64,000 nucleotides of DNA from Celerinatantimonas sp046054165 (GTDB taxonomy: Bacteria; Pseudomonadota; Gammaproteobacteria; Enterobacterales; Celerinatantimonadaceae), in contig NZ_JBFNXK010000021.1 in assembly GCF_046054165.1 (NCBI RefSeq), positions 1 through 64,000 on the forward strand, in the 5' to 3' direction. Below the pieces are notes generated by a model, which saw nothing but the letters and a program-made list of their open reading frames with translations, was not told where the DNA came from and made no database searches. Shown piece by piece: positions 17,960 to 25,444 of this stretch (the stretch's first letter is position 1; every line of letters begins with the position of its first letter). The position numbers and the translations under genes were made by a program.

Positions 17960-18313
17960 CTACCGACATTCATTAAGATCGGCTAATTGGTCTCTGAGCC
18001 ACTTTTTTTGCTCAGGTAACAATTGCTGCTGATCCGCCCAATTATTCCAATGGCGATACGTTTCCTGAGTACAATACTGCCCCCGAGCCCATAAATAACG
18101 CTGTCCACCCCGAGAGTTTAAAGCCCGACTGGCAAAGGCATCTTGCATGTCCGACTGTTGTTTCAACTCTTTCAGACTATCCACAACCCCTTGTAAATAA
18201 GCTTGGCACAGTGCCGGTTGTTTCTGACAATCATATGGACTATGGGGATTGGCAACGGCTGATGCACTCACTCCCATAATGGCTAAAATGACACCTAATT
18301 TAGACGCTATCAT
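17960..18313 (-). CDS. small exported four-cysteine protein in the nhaA-nhaR cluster (unknown function)
   Basis: I do not recognise it. The 117 residues start at an ATG with a good GGAG seven bases upstream, preferred over an upstream start that lacks one. A signal peptide is plain: basic start, hydrophobic core, and AVA|NP cleavage near residue 21. The mature 96 residues contain Cys29, Cys36, Cys81 and Cys116, enough for two periplasmic disulfides, and the pattern CxxYxxGxxD (36-45), which weakly recalls Rap1a/Tai-like periplasmic proteins. It lies 30 nt after the nhaA stop and 7 nt before nhaR, so it is co-transcribed. A role in sodium or pH adaptation would be inference from position only. 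Confidence 0.75.
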   Translation of the reverse strand: MIASKLGVILAIMGVSASAVANPHSPYDCQKQPALCQAYLQGVVDSLKELKQQSDMQDAFASRALNSRGGQRYLWARGQYCTQETYRHWNNWADQQQLLPEQKKWLRDQLADLNECR

Positions 18314-18343
18314 ACCGGTTTCTCCATTAAAATCATCCAAGGA

Positions 18344-19528
18344 CTATTTCTGATCATGGGTCACACCCCATGCAGGAGCTGTTGTCATTCGCAATAAAAG
18401 ATAACCACAACACGCTGCTAAAAAAGATCCCATTAGAATCGCCAGACGGGCCTGATCAACGAAAACACGCAGTTCCGGAAATGCCAGTGATGTGATAAAA
18501 ATCGACATAGTGAAGCCAATACCCGCCAATACGGCTGTGGCAAAAATCTGATTCCAGCGGATCCCTTTAGGTAACGTCGCTAACTTTAACTTCACAGCTA
18601 AGACACACGCGACAAAAATTCCCACCGGTTTACCAATAAATAATCCCAACATCACACCAAGTGACAAAGAAACATGAAAGACCGACTCAGCTCCTAAAAT
18701 TCCAATCCCAGCATTGGCAAATGCAAACAACGGCAAAATGATATAACCCGACACAGAATGCAGTGCATGCTCCAATCGCTGCAACGGCGAATGCTCATGG
18801 CCTTTCACTCGCAAGGGGATCATAAATCCAAGTAAAACCCCGGCGATGGTCGCATGAACTCCGGATTTTAAAACCGCAACCCACAGCACGACGCCCAGTA
18901 ACATATAAGGTGTCAGCGAACTACAGCCCCGACGATTTAAAATAAACAATCCAATTAACGCAGCCCCCGCCCAAGCTAATGCCGTTAAAGACATCCCATG
19001 CGAGTAAAACAACGCGATAATGAGAACCACCCCTAAATCATCTGCGATCGCTAAAGCTAATAAAAAGATCTTTAAACTCGCCGGAACTCGTTTACCTAAC
19101 AGAGCCATCACCCCGAGTGCAAATGCAATATCCGTCGCGGCCGGGATCGCCCAGCCCGACTGCAAAACAGGATCCTGATGATTAAAAAACAGATAGATGA
19201 CTGCGGGGACAACCATCCCTCCCAAGGCAGCAAATACCGGTAAACTCGCCTGTTCCCGACTCGATAATGCGCCTTCTAAAATTTCACGTTTGACTTCAAG
19301 GCCAATCACCAGAAAAAAGATAGCCATTAACCCATCATTCACCCATAACAATAATGGCTTTTCAATATTGAGTCCGGCAATTCGAACTTGTACGACCGTA
19401 TCGAATAAATGCTCATATAAATTCTGTAACGGAGAGTTTGCCATCACTAACGCCACCAGCGCAGCAATAATCAGTAAAATGCCACTAGCGGCTTCCATAC
19501 GTAAAAAACGATCGATAAATTCACGCAT
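18344..19528 (-). CDS. nhaA: Na+/H+ antiporter NhaA
   Basis: Electrogenic inner-membrane antiporter for sodium and pH homeostasis. The 394 residues have about 12 hydrophobic segments. The ion-binding residues Asp133 (AATDIAF), Asp163 and Asp164 (AIADDLG) sit at the E. coli numbers. It heads a minus-strand cluster nhaA - small exported protein - nhaR - arsR-like. The 265-nt region upstream must hold its promoter. Confidence 0.97.
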   Translation of the reverse strand: MREFIDRFLRMEAASGILLIIAALVALVMANSPLQNLYEHLFDTVVQVRIAGLNIEKPLLLWVNDGLMAIFFLVIGLEVKREILEGALSSREQASLPVFAALGGMVVPAVIYLFFNHQDPVLQSGWAIPAATDIAFALGVMALLGKRVPASLKIFLLALAIADDLGVVLIIALFYSHGMSLTALAWAGAALIGLFILNRRGCSSLTPYMLLGVVLWVAVLKSGVHATIAGVLLGFMIPLRVKGHEHSPLQRLEHALHSVSGYIILPLFAFANAGIGILGAESVFHVSLSLGVMLGLFIGKPVGIFVACVLAVKLKLATLPKGIRWNQIFATAVLAGIGFTMSIFITSLAFPELRVFVDQARLAILMGSFLAACCGYLLLRMTTAPAWGVTHDQK

Positions 19529-19793
19529 TCTCTGTTCCCGTTTATGAGTGATAACATCCTAGTTTAGCGATTGTTACCGATAATAAAATTCGATTCTTAT
19601 TTAGGTTACTTTCGGTTTTTACGAACATTATAACTATTTGAATCGCAGCTTTAACACGCTGCTATCGATCCGCCCCAAGGCTCGCTCAGATAGCTATAGC
19701 CATCATCAACTCAAATTAAAATGGCTAACGCTATAAATTATAGACGGTTCCATCTCGATCATGAGGCCCAACTCATCCAGACGGATACCCTAT
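19529..19793. other. nhaA upstream region with imperfect inverted repeat
   Basis: No gene is supported here. An inverted repeat (19690-19703 with 19721-19734, 12 of 14 paired, 17-nt loop) lies after the LysR gene and could end its transcript, though no T-run follows. The AT-rich part nearer nhaA (about 19570-19640) is where the NhaR-controlled promoter is expected. I could not identify the site. Confidence 0.4.
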
Positions 19794-20696
19794 CTAAGAT
19801 AAAAGCGACTCTCGATGCTGACACAGATATCGCCACAGCCGCTGTGCGGCATGTGATGAAAAACTGCCACTGCGTCTGGCTAGACCGATTCGTCGTGGAT
19901 ATTCGGGTGTTAAAGGGAGCACTCGAATCTCAGGGTGAAAATCAGGGACGGCCAGTTCAGCTACGATAGAAACCCCCAATCCAGAACGGATCATGGCCAA
20001 TATAGAAGTTAACTGCACCGCTGTATGTTTAAACTGTAACGGAGTTCCCGATGTTGAAAACCAAGCCCGAATCAATGCTTCACTTCCGCCTTTGGTTAAG
20101 ATGAAGTGACGTGTTTCAAGGTCAGCTACCGATATCGCAGGTAACAACGCCAAAGGGTCATCCTCATGAACCAATGCGACGAGTCGGTCCGTGACTATCG
20201 GAATAATCTCTAAATCTAAATATTCATGATCCACAATTGTAGCGAAATCAACCCGCCCTTCACGCAATGCTAGAAGTGCTTCATCGTCATTAAACTCACT
20301 AATTCCCACACTTACTTTGGGTAAATCTCGACGAACGCTCTCAAATAATCGCGGTAGCATATGGGTCGAAGCCGATGCGCCAAAAGATGCAATTTTTACA
20401 ACGCCGGCTCCCTCTTTTCGGATCATCCGCAGCTGTCGGATTAACATCGTCTCTTGTTCCAAGCGTTGTCGAGCAAACTGAGCCACCAGCCTCCCTTCTT
20501 CAGTCAACTCCAAAGGACGAGCATCTCTTTTGATAAGCGCAAACCCCAACAAAGATTCGGCTCGACGAATGGCTTTGCTGGCTGCGGGCTGACTTACCGC
20601 TAGCGATGTGGCCGCTTGCGATAGATTTTCTCCCTCTAATAGATGCAGAAGAAGTTTAGGAACCAACGCCGGAATGCTATCTAAGTGTTCAATCAT
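19794..20696 (-). CDS. LysR-family transcriptional regulator
   Basis: 300 residues with an N-terminal winged helix (LLEGENLSQAATSLAVSQPAASKAIRRAESLLGF) and a periplasmic-binding-like effector domain (VVKIASFGASASTHMLPRLF onward). It is divergent from a LysE-family exporter across 120 nt, so it probably controls that exporter, as ArgP (IciA) controls argO in E. coli. The ATG at 20696 is chosen. A GTG one codon upstream is possible. The ligand cannot be deduced. Confidence 0.85.
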   Translation of the reverse strand: MIEHLDSIPALVPKLLLHLLEGENLSQAATSLAVSQPAASKAIRRAESLLGFALIKRDARPLELTEEGRLVAQFARQRLEQETMLIRQLRMIRKEGAGVVKIASFGASASTHMLPRLFESVRRDLPKVSVGISEFNDDEALLALREGRVDFATIVDHEYLDLEIIPIVTDRLVALVHEDDPLALLPAISVADLETRHFILTKGGSEALIRAWFSTSGTPLQFKHTAVQLTSILAMIRSGLGVSIVAELAVPDFHPEIRVLPLTPEYPRRIGLARRSGSFSSHAAQRLWRYLCQHRESLLS

Positions 20697-20816
20697 CACA
20701 GTATAACTTCAGGTTATTTTTTTATTCATGATTATGCTATCAAGATATTCCGAAACTAGATATAACGCGCCACGCCTTGGCCATCACAATCACTCTTATC
20801 GAAGGAAATAAATAGT
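20697..20816. promoter_or_regulatory. divergent LysR/LysE control region
   Basis: 120-nt AT-rich spacer between a LysR regulator and its likely target exporter. LysR operators (T-N11-A dyads) are expected, but none stands out uniquely. Confidence 0.35.
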
Positions 20817-21434
20817 ATGCACATAGAAACATGGTTCGCCTTTTTTACAGCATCATTCATCCTAACCATGATGCCTGGCCCCAGTATCTTGTTAGGGATG
20901 GTTCATTCGATGCGCTATGGCATCTCCAAAACTCTCTTTACAGCACTTGGGGATATCTCTGCCAATTTCATACAAATGGTAATAGTTGCCGTCGGCTTGG
21001 GAGTTCTGATCTCCACTTCCGAGCAGGCCTTTACTCTCATCAAATGGTTTGGCATAACCACGCTACTTTATATGGGGATTAAAATGATATTTTTCAGTCG
21101 TTCAAAACAGCCACAACTCCAAAAGCTCACCGATGAGGCGATCCCGACCTACAAACTGTACTGGAGCGGATTTCTGGTCGCTGCGGGAAATCCCAAAGCG
21201 ATTGTATTTTTTACAGCTTTTTTTCCACAATTTATTGATCCTACCCAATCCCTCCTATCACAAATGGCAATCATGTGCCCCACAATGGCCACTTTAGATT
21301 TTTCATGGGTTATGTTCTATGCATTATTGGCCAACAAGAGCCTGCATTTTATGAAAGCTCATCCCCAATATATGAACCGAATCGGCGGCACAGCCCTTTT
21401 AGGAGCAGCATGTGTACTATGGGCGACCCAATAA
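20817..21434 (+). CDS. LysE/RhtB-family amino-acid or metabolite exporter
   Basis: 205-residue inner-membrane protein with six hydrophobic segments and the family N-terminal motif FILTMMPGPSILLGMVHSMRYG. GNPKAIVFFTAFFPQFI is the conserved mid-region. Members export basic amino acids, threonine/homoserine or related compounds. The substrate cannot be read from sequence. It is preceded by AAGGAAATAAATAGT and divergent from a LysR gene. Confidence 0.88.
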   Translation: MHIETWFAFFTASFILTMMPGPSILLGMVHSMRYGISKTLFTALGDISANFIQMVIVAVGLGVLISTSEQAFTLIKWFGITTLLYMGIKMIFFSRSKQPQLQKLTDEAIPTYKLYWSGFLVAAGNPKAIVFFTAFFPQFIDPTQSLLSQMAIMCPTMATLDFSWVMFYALLANKSLHFMKAHPQYMNRIGGTALLGAACVLWATQ

Positions 21435-21587
21435 TCTCAACATAGAGCGAAAAGACATAGATCTAATTATGGAATCGCCATCAACACCTGATCTCAGCAA
21501 GGTAGATGTTGTTTGTGACCTCATTTCCACAAGCAATCTCTATTAAAACAGCTACGGTACTGGCACAACATACCGAATCGGCTGGCG

Positions 21588-22043
21588 TTAAACCGGCCAA
21601 TAAAGCCCCTGTTTCGGGATATCCAGTACCAACTGTGAATTCATGCGTCGCACACATGGGTTAGCCACCATCAATCGTTCACTAAAATTATCGTAATCCC
21701 GAGTATCGGTGGCCGTGACTACCGCCACCAAATCAACATCGCCCGTCACATAAAACACTTGTTGGACCGCGGCCTCGTGTTTAATCCACTGCTTAAACTG
21801 CTCCAGAGCCGGATAATTATCCCGTTCCAGTTCGATGCTGACTAAGAAAGTCAAATGCGGTAACTGGTTGGGATCAACCATCGCAACCTCAGCCACAATA
21901 ATCCCCTGCTCTCGTAGCCGTTTAGTTCGGCGCTGCACCGCAGACGCAGATAACCCGACACGTTCGGCCAGTTGCTCACTGCTGAACCTGCAATTTTGCT
22001 GCAATAACGCCAGTAATTGACGATCAAACCGGTCCAATTCCAT
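21588..22043 (-). CDS. AsnC/Lrp-family transcriptional regulator
   Basis: 151 residues from an ATG with AAAAGG seven bases upstream (an ATG 11 codons earlier has no such site). It has an N-terminal helix-turn-helix (FSSEQLAERVGLSASAVQRRTKRLREQGII) and a RAM domain (VQQVFYVTGDVDLVAVVTATD). It is divergent from a PLP-dependent Cys/Met enzyme, in the pattern of local Lrp-like regulators such as BkdR or DecR that sense an amino acid and control its degradation gene. Confidence 0.88.
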   Translation of the reverse strand: MELDRFDRQLLALLQQNCRFSSEQLAERVGLSASAVQRRTKRLREQGIIVAEVAMVDPNQLPHLTFLVSIELERDNYPALEQFKQWIKHEAAVQQVFYVTGDVDLVAVVTATDTRDYDNFSERLMVANPCVRRMNSQLVLDIPKQGLYWPV

Positions 22044-22186
22044 AGCATGGCCTTTTAACTGCACTAATCGGGTCATTTTCCCCGATCAATAGCTTAAAAA
22101 CCAGCATTCACACTCTAAAAACGCCGTATCAGCAGATGAAATCCAACTTAAAATGACTCTTATTCACCACAATAAATATCACCTTT

Positions 22187-23398
22187 ATGACGGACACCAC
22201 TTTTTCTGCCAACACCATCGCTCTGAATGCAGGGCTCAGCCGCAACCATCCGTTCCGGGTGCTGGCCCCGGATATCACCATGAGCATCAACCATCACTTT
22301 CAACCCGATCAGGGGGCATTCTCAGCCGAGCAGATCGACGATCTAACGCAAACAGATTATCTCTATGCCAGTTGGATGAATCCAACAGTACGGCAATTAG
22401 AACGACGACTAGCGGCGTTGGAACAAACGGAAGATAGTTTTGCCTGTGCCTCGGGAATGGCCGCTATCACCGCCACCTTCTTAGGATTACTAAAAGCTGG
22501 GGATCATCTGCTGATCAATGATGTCTGCTATGCGGGCGTTAGCGAACTGGCTCTGAAACTATTACCCGAATGGGGAATTGAAGTCAGCTGCGCCAATTTA
22601 ACTAATATGGAAGAAGTAACCCGAGCCATCCGTCCCAACACACGACTGATCCATGCTGAAAGCCCCTGTAACCCGCTGCTCCGTCTAACCGATATTCAGC
22701 GTTTAACGCACTGGGCCCATCAGCAAGATATACTCGTTAGTGTCGATTCAACATTTGCAACACCGCTCTTATGTCAACCGGCCACTTTAGGTGCAGATTT
22801 AGTGATTCACTCACTCACCAAATTCATGAATGGTCACGGAGATGCGATGGGAGGCTGTGTCAACGGTCACCGTTCTCTTATCCAGACGATCCGTTCCCGA
22901 GCTGGAGCTTATTTTGGCGCAACATTAAGTGCCCAAAACGCTTGGCTCATTATGCGAGGGATCGACACACTGCCCCTTCGCATGCAGCAAGCTTGTGCCA
23001 CAGCCGCACAGGTTGCCCGTTGGCTGGAACAACATCCCAAAGTTAAACGGGTGATCTATCCGGGGTTAGCCAGCCATCCTCAAAAGGCACTGGCTCAAAA
23101 AATATTTCCCAAAGGGGGCGCGATGCTGACTTTTCAGGTCGATGACCTAGATGCCGTTGCCGACGCATTCGCTCATAAAGCAAAAGTTTTTTATTATGCC
23201 TTTTCATTAGGCCATCAACGCTCACTAGCCGTTGCGCTGAAAACCCAACCGCTACTTCAGAACAGTTACTCGCTCAATCAAGAACAGTTAGCAGATTATG
23301 CCCGTTATGCCGGTGACGGCGTGATCCGGCTAGCTATCGGTCTGGAATCAGCAACCGATCTCATTGCCGATCTCACAACGATACTCGGAGCGTCATAG
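22187..23398 (+). CDS. PLP-dependent Cys/Met-metabolism enzyme (gamma-lyase/cystathionine lyase type)
   Basis: 403-residue trans-sulfuration-family enzyme. The PLP lysine is in VIHSLTKFMNGHGDAMGG. Other family blocks are SWMNPTVRQLERRLAALE, FACASGMAAI, ESPCNPLLRLTDI, VDSTFATP and VIRLAIGLES. Members include cystathionine gamma-synthase, beta- and gamma-lyases and methionine gamma-lyase. The divergent AsnC-type regulator favours a catabolic lyase, but the exact reaction is not determined. No clear ribosome site lies before the ATG. Confidence 0.85.
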   Translation: MTDTTFSANTIALNAGLSRNHPFRVLAPDITMSINHHFQPDQGAFSAEQIDDLTQTDYLYASWMNPTVRQLERRLAALEQTEDSFACASGMAAITATFLGLLKAGDHLLINDVCYAGVSELALKLLPEWGIEVSCANLTNMEEVTRAIRPNTRLIHAESPCNPLLRLTDIQRLTHWAHQQDILVSVDSTFATPLLCQPATLGADLVIHSLTKFMNGHGDAMGGCVNGHRSLIQTIRSRAGAYFGATLSAQNAWLIMRGIDTLPLRMQQACATAAQVARWLEQHPKVKRVIYPGLASHPQKALAQKIFPKGGAMLTFQVDDLDAVADAFAHKAKVFYYAFSLGHQRSLAVALKTQPLLQNSYSLNQEQLADYARYAGDGVIRLAIGLESATDLIADLTTILGAS

Positions 23399-23425
23399 TT
23401 AGATAGCCTAACGGCCGTAGGTGAA

Positions 23426-23490
23426 CGATGCTTTCTTTCTACCACGATTCGCGGTGGTTTTGCGCATGAAGCATCGAGCCTTGCCGGCTC
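23426..23490 (+). other. structured intergenic segment upstream of thyA
   Basis: Nested inverted repeats: CGATGCTT (23426-23433) pairs with AAGCATCG (23469-23476) and encloses ACCAC/GTGGT (23441-23445 with 23454-23458), followed at once by GAGCC/GGCTC (23476-23480 with 23486-23490). There is no terminal T-run. It could be a 3' end of the upstream gene, a leader structure or a small RNA. The 236-nt gap holds no gene. Confidence 0.4.
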
Positions 23491-23634
23491 GTTCATCGAT
23501 AGATTCATCGGCACTATCTCAGCCCGAGAAAGACTATTCACAAAAATTGCAGTCGCTATAATAGTCTCAAGCCACAGTTTCTGATGGTATAAAACCATCG
23601 GGCAAATATGCCTTAATCAATTACTGGAATTCAG

Positions 23635-24486
23635 ATGAAACAATACTTAGATCTCTGTCAGCGAATTATTGATGATGGAGTATGGATTGAAAATAAGCGA
23701 ACTGGGAAACGCTGCCTCACGGTCATCGATGCATCATTAGAATATGATGTTGAACATCAGCAATTCCCGCTCATTACAACCCGTAAAAGTTACTTCAAAA
23801 CAGCCATTGCTGAACTACTCGGCTATATGCGAGGTTATGACAATGCGGCACAATTTCGTGCAATTGGCTGTAATACCTGGAATGCGAATGCCAACGAAAC
23901 TCAGGCTTGGTTGGATAATCCCAATCGTAAAGGCGAAGATGATATGGGGCGCGTCTATGGCGTTCAGGGACGTCGTTGGGCTAAACCCGATGGCGGGCAC
24001 GTCGATCAACTCAAAAAACTCATTGATAACCTCAGCCGGGGGATTGATGACCGAGGCGAAATTTTATCGTTTTACAATCCGGGAGAATTCCACCTCGGAT
24101 GTCTGCGCCCCTGCATGCATACCCACACATTCTCGCTACTAGGAGACGATCTATATCTGACCTCCTATCAGCGCAGCTGTGATGTTCCATTAGGGCTTAA
24201 CTTTAATCAGGTACAAGTCTATACGCTACTAGCGCTGGTTGCTCAAATCACTGGGAAAAATGCAAAACGAGCCTACCATAAGTTAGTGAACTGTCATATT
24301 TATGAAGATCAACTCGAACTACTCCGAGACGTACAACTGAAACGGAAACCATTTCCTTTGCCACAACTCCATATTAATCCGGACATCAAATCACTTGATG
24401 ATATTGAAACATGGGTTACGCCTGATGATTTCGAAGTCACGGGTTATCAATCGCACCCACCGATTAAGTATCCGTTTTCAGCTTAA
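23635..24486 (+). CDS. thyA: thymidylate synthase
   Basis: Converts dUMP to dTMP with methylene-tetrahydrofolate. At 283 residues it is the longer Vibrio-type form (E. coli 264). The catalytic Cys160 is in GCLRPCMHTHTF, followed by the phosphate/dUMP block QRSCDVPLGLNFNQ and the C-terminal HPPIKYPFSA. It is convergent with lgt. In E. coli lgt and thyA are also adjacent, but there they are co-directional. Confidence 0.97.
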   Translation: MKQYLDLCQRIIDDGVWIENKRTGKRCLTVIDASLEYDVEHQQFPLITTRKSYFKTAIAELLGYMRGYDNAAQFRAIGCNTWNANANETQAWLDNPNRKGEDDMGRVYGVQGRRWAKPDGGHVDQLKKLIDNLSRGIDDRGEILSFYNPGEFHLGCLRPCMHTHTFSLLGDDLYLTSYQRSCDVPLGLNFNQVQVYTLLALVAQITGKNAKRAYHKLVNCHIYEDQLELLRDVQLKRKPFPLPQLHINPDIKSLDDIETWVTPDDFEVTGYQSHPPIKYPFSA

Positions 24487-24496
24487 ATATCGATAT

Positions 24497-24519
24497 AACC
24501 ACCGCACGAGGCGGTGGTT
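24497..24519. terminator. hairpin between convergent thyA and lgt
   Basis: Perfect 9-bp stem (24497-24505 with 24511-24519) and ACGAG loop, placed 11 nt after thyA. The downstream T-run is poor on both strands, so termination efficiency is uncertain. Confidence 0.55.
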
Positions 24520-24570
24520 AAAGAGACTCTCATCAGCCATATTGCAACGACTTGACAGAGTTTTCTCTGA

Positions 24571-25389
24571 TTAACGAACAGAAGATGAAGCCGCACGCCG
24601 ATAAGCCCAGATCAGGATGAGTAATCCAATCACAATCATCGGGAGTGATAGCAGTTGCCCCATCGTCGTTCCGAAGAACAAAAATCCTAACTGAGGATCC
24701 GGTTGGCGGAAAAACTCAACAAAGAACCGAAAACATCCATACCCTAGTAAAAATGCGGCCGAGACAGCCCCCATTGGTGGACGACGTTTACGATAACAAG
24801 CCAGAATCACGAGTAATACGATACCTTCTAAAAAAAACTCGTATAACTCAGAAGGATGTCGCGGTAAAGGACCCGCATCAGGGTACACAATCCCCCAAGG
24901 CATCGTCGTCACTCGCCCCCACAACTCCCCGTTAATAAAATTACCGATACGCCCCGCAGCGAGCCCAAAGGGAACAAGAGGAGCGACAAAATCAGCCACG
25001 ATGAAAAAATGCCGGTGCGTTTTACGAGCAAAATAGAGCATCGCTAAAATCATACCAATCAGACCGCCATGAAATGACATGCCCCCTTGCCAGACTTTAA
25101 AGATATACAGCGGATTATGCACAAATAAATCCAACTGATAAAACAACACATAGCCAATCCGCCCACCGAGGATCACACCTAAAAAGCTATAAAACAGCAG
25201 ATCACTCACCTGTGGGCGTGTCCAGTCATTATCGCTGCGATCCGCGTAACGATTCGCAATAAACAACGCCCCCATAAAGCCAACAAGGTACATCAAACCG
25301 TACCAATGAACACTTAAAGGACCAATATGAAAGGCAATCGGATCAAGATGAGGAAATTGAATGGGTGTTGTCACAAAGACCCCTTGCAT
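24571..25389 (-). CDS. lgt: phosphatidylglycerol-prolipoprotein diacylglyceryl transferase
   Basis: First step of lipoprotein maturation, acting before LspA. The 272 residues have seven hydrophobic segments and the Lgt signature GRIGNFINGELWGR. Also present are GMSFHGGLIG (essential His) and RHPSELYEFFLEG. It is downstream of ptsP by 55 nt, the conserved rppH-ptsP-lgt order. Confidence 0.97.
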   Translation of the reverse strand: MQGVFVTTPIQFPHLDPIAFHIGPLSVHWYGLMYLVGFMGALFIANRYADRSDNDWTRPQVSDLLFYSFLGVILGGRIGYVLFYQLDLFVHNPLYIFKVWQGGMSFHGGLIGMILAMLYFARKTHRHFFIVADFVAPLVPFGLAAGRIGNFINGELWGRVTTMPWGIVYPDAGPLPRHPSELYEFFLEGIVLLVILACYRKRRPPMGAVSAAFLLGYGCFRFFVEFFRQPDPQLGFLFFGTTMGQLLSLPMIVIGLLILIWAYRRAASSSVR

Positions 25390-25444
25390 GATTATTTAGG
25401 AAAAATACCGCCGCATTGTGCAAGTATAACGACCAGAACACAAG

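Noticed and set aside
19721..19969. Plus-strand open frame of 82 codons after nhaA
   Set aside because: It lies opposite the LysR 3' end, includes an inverted repeat and has no ribosome site.
23305..23598. Minus-strand 97-codon frame opposite the PLP-lyase end
   Set aside because: Mostly a shadow of the lyase gene plus the structured intergenic segment. No ribosome site or motif.
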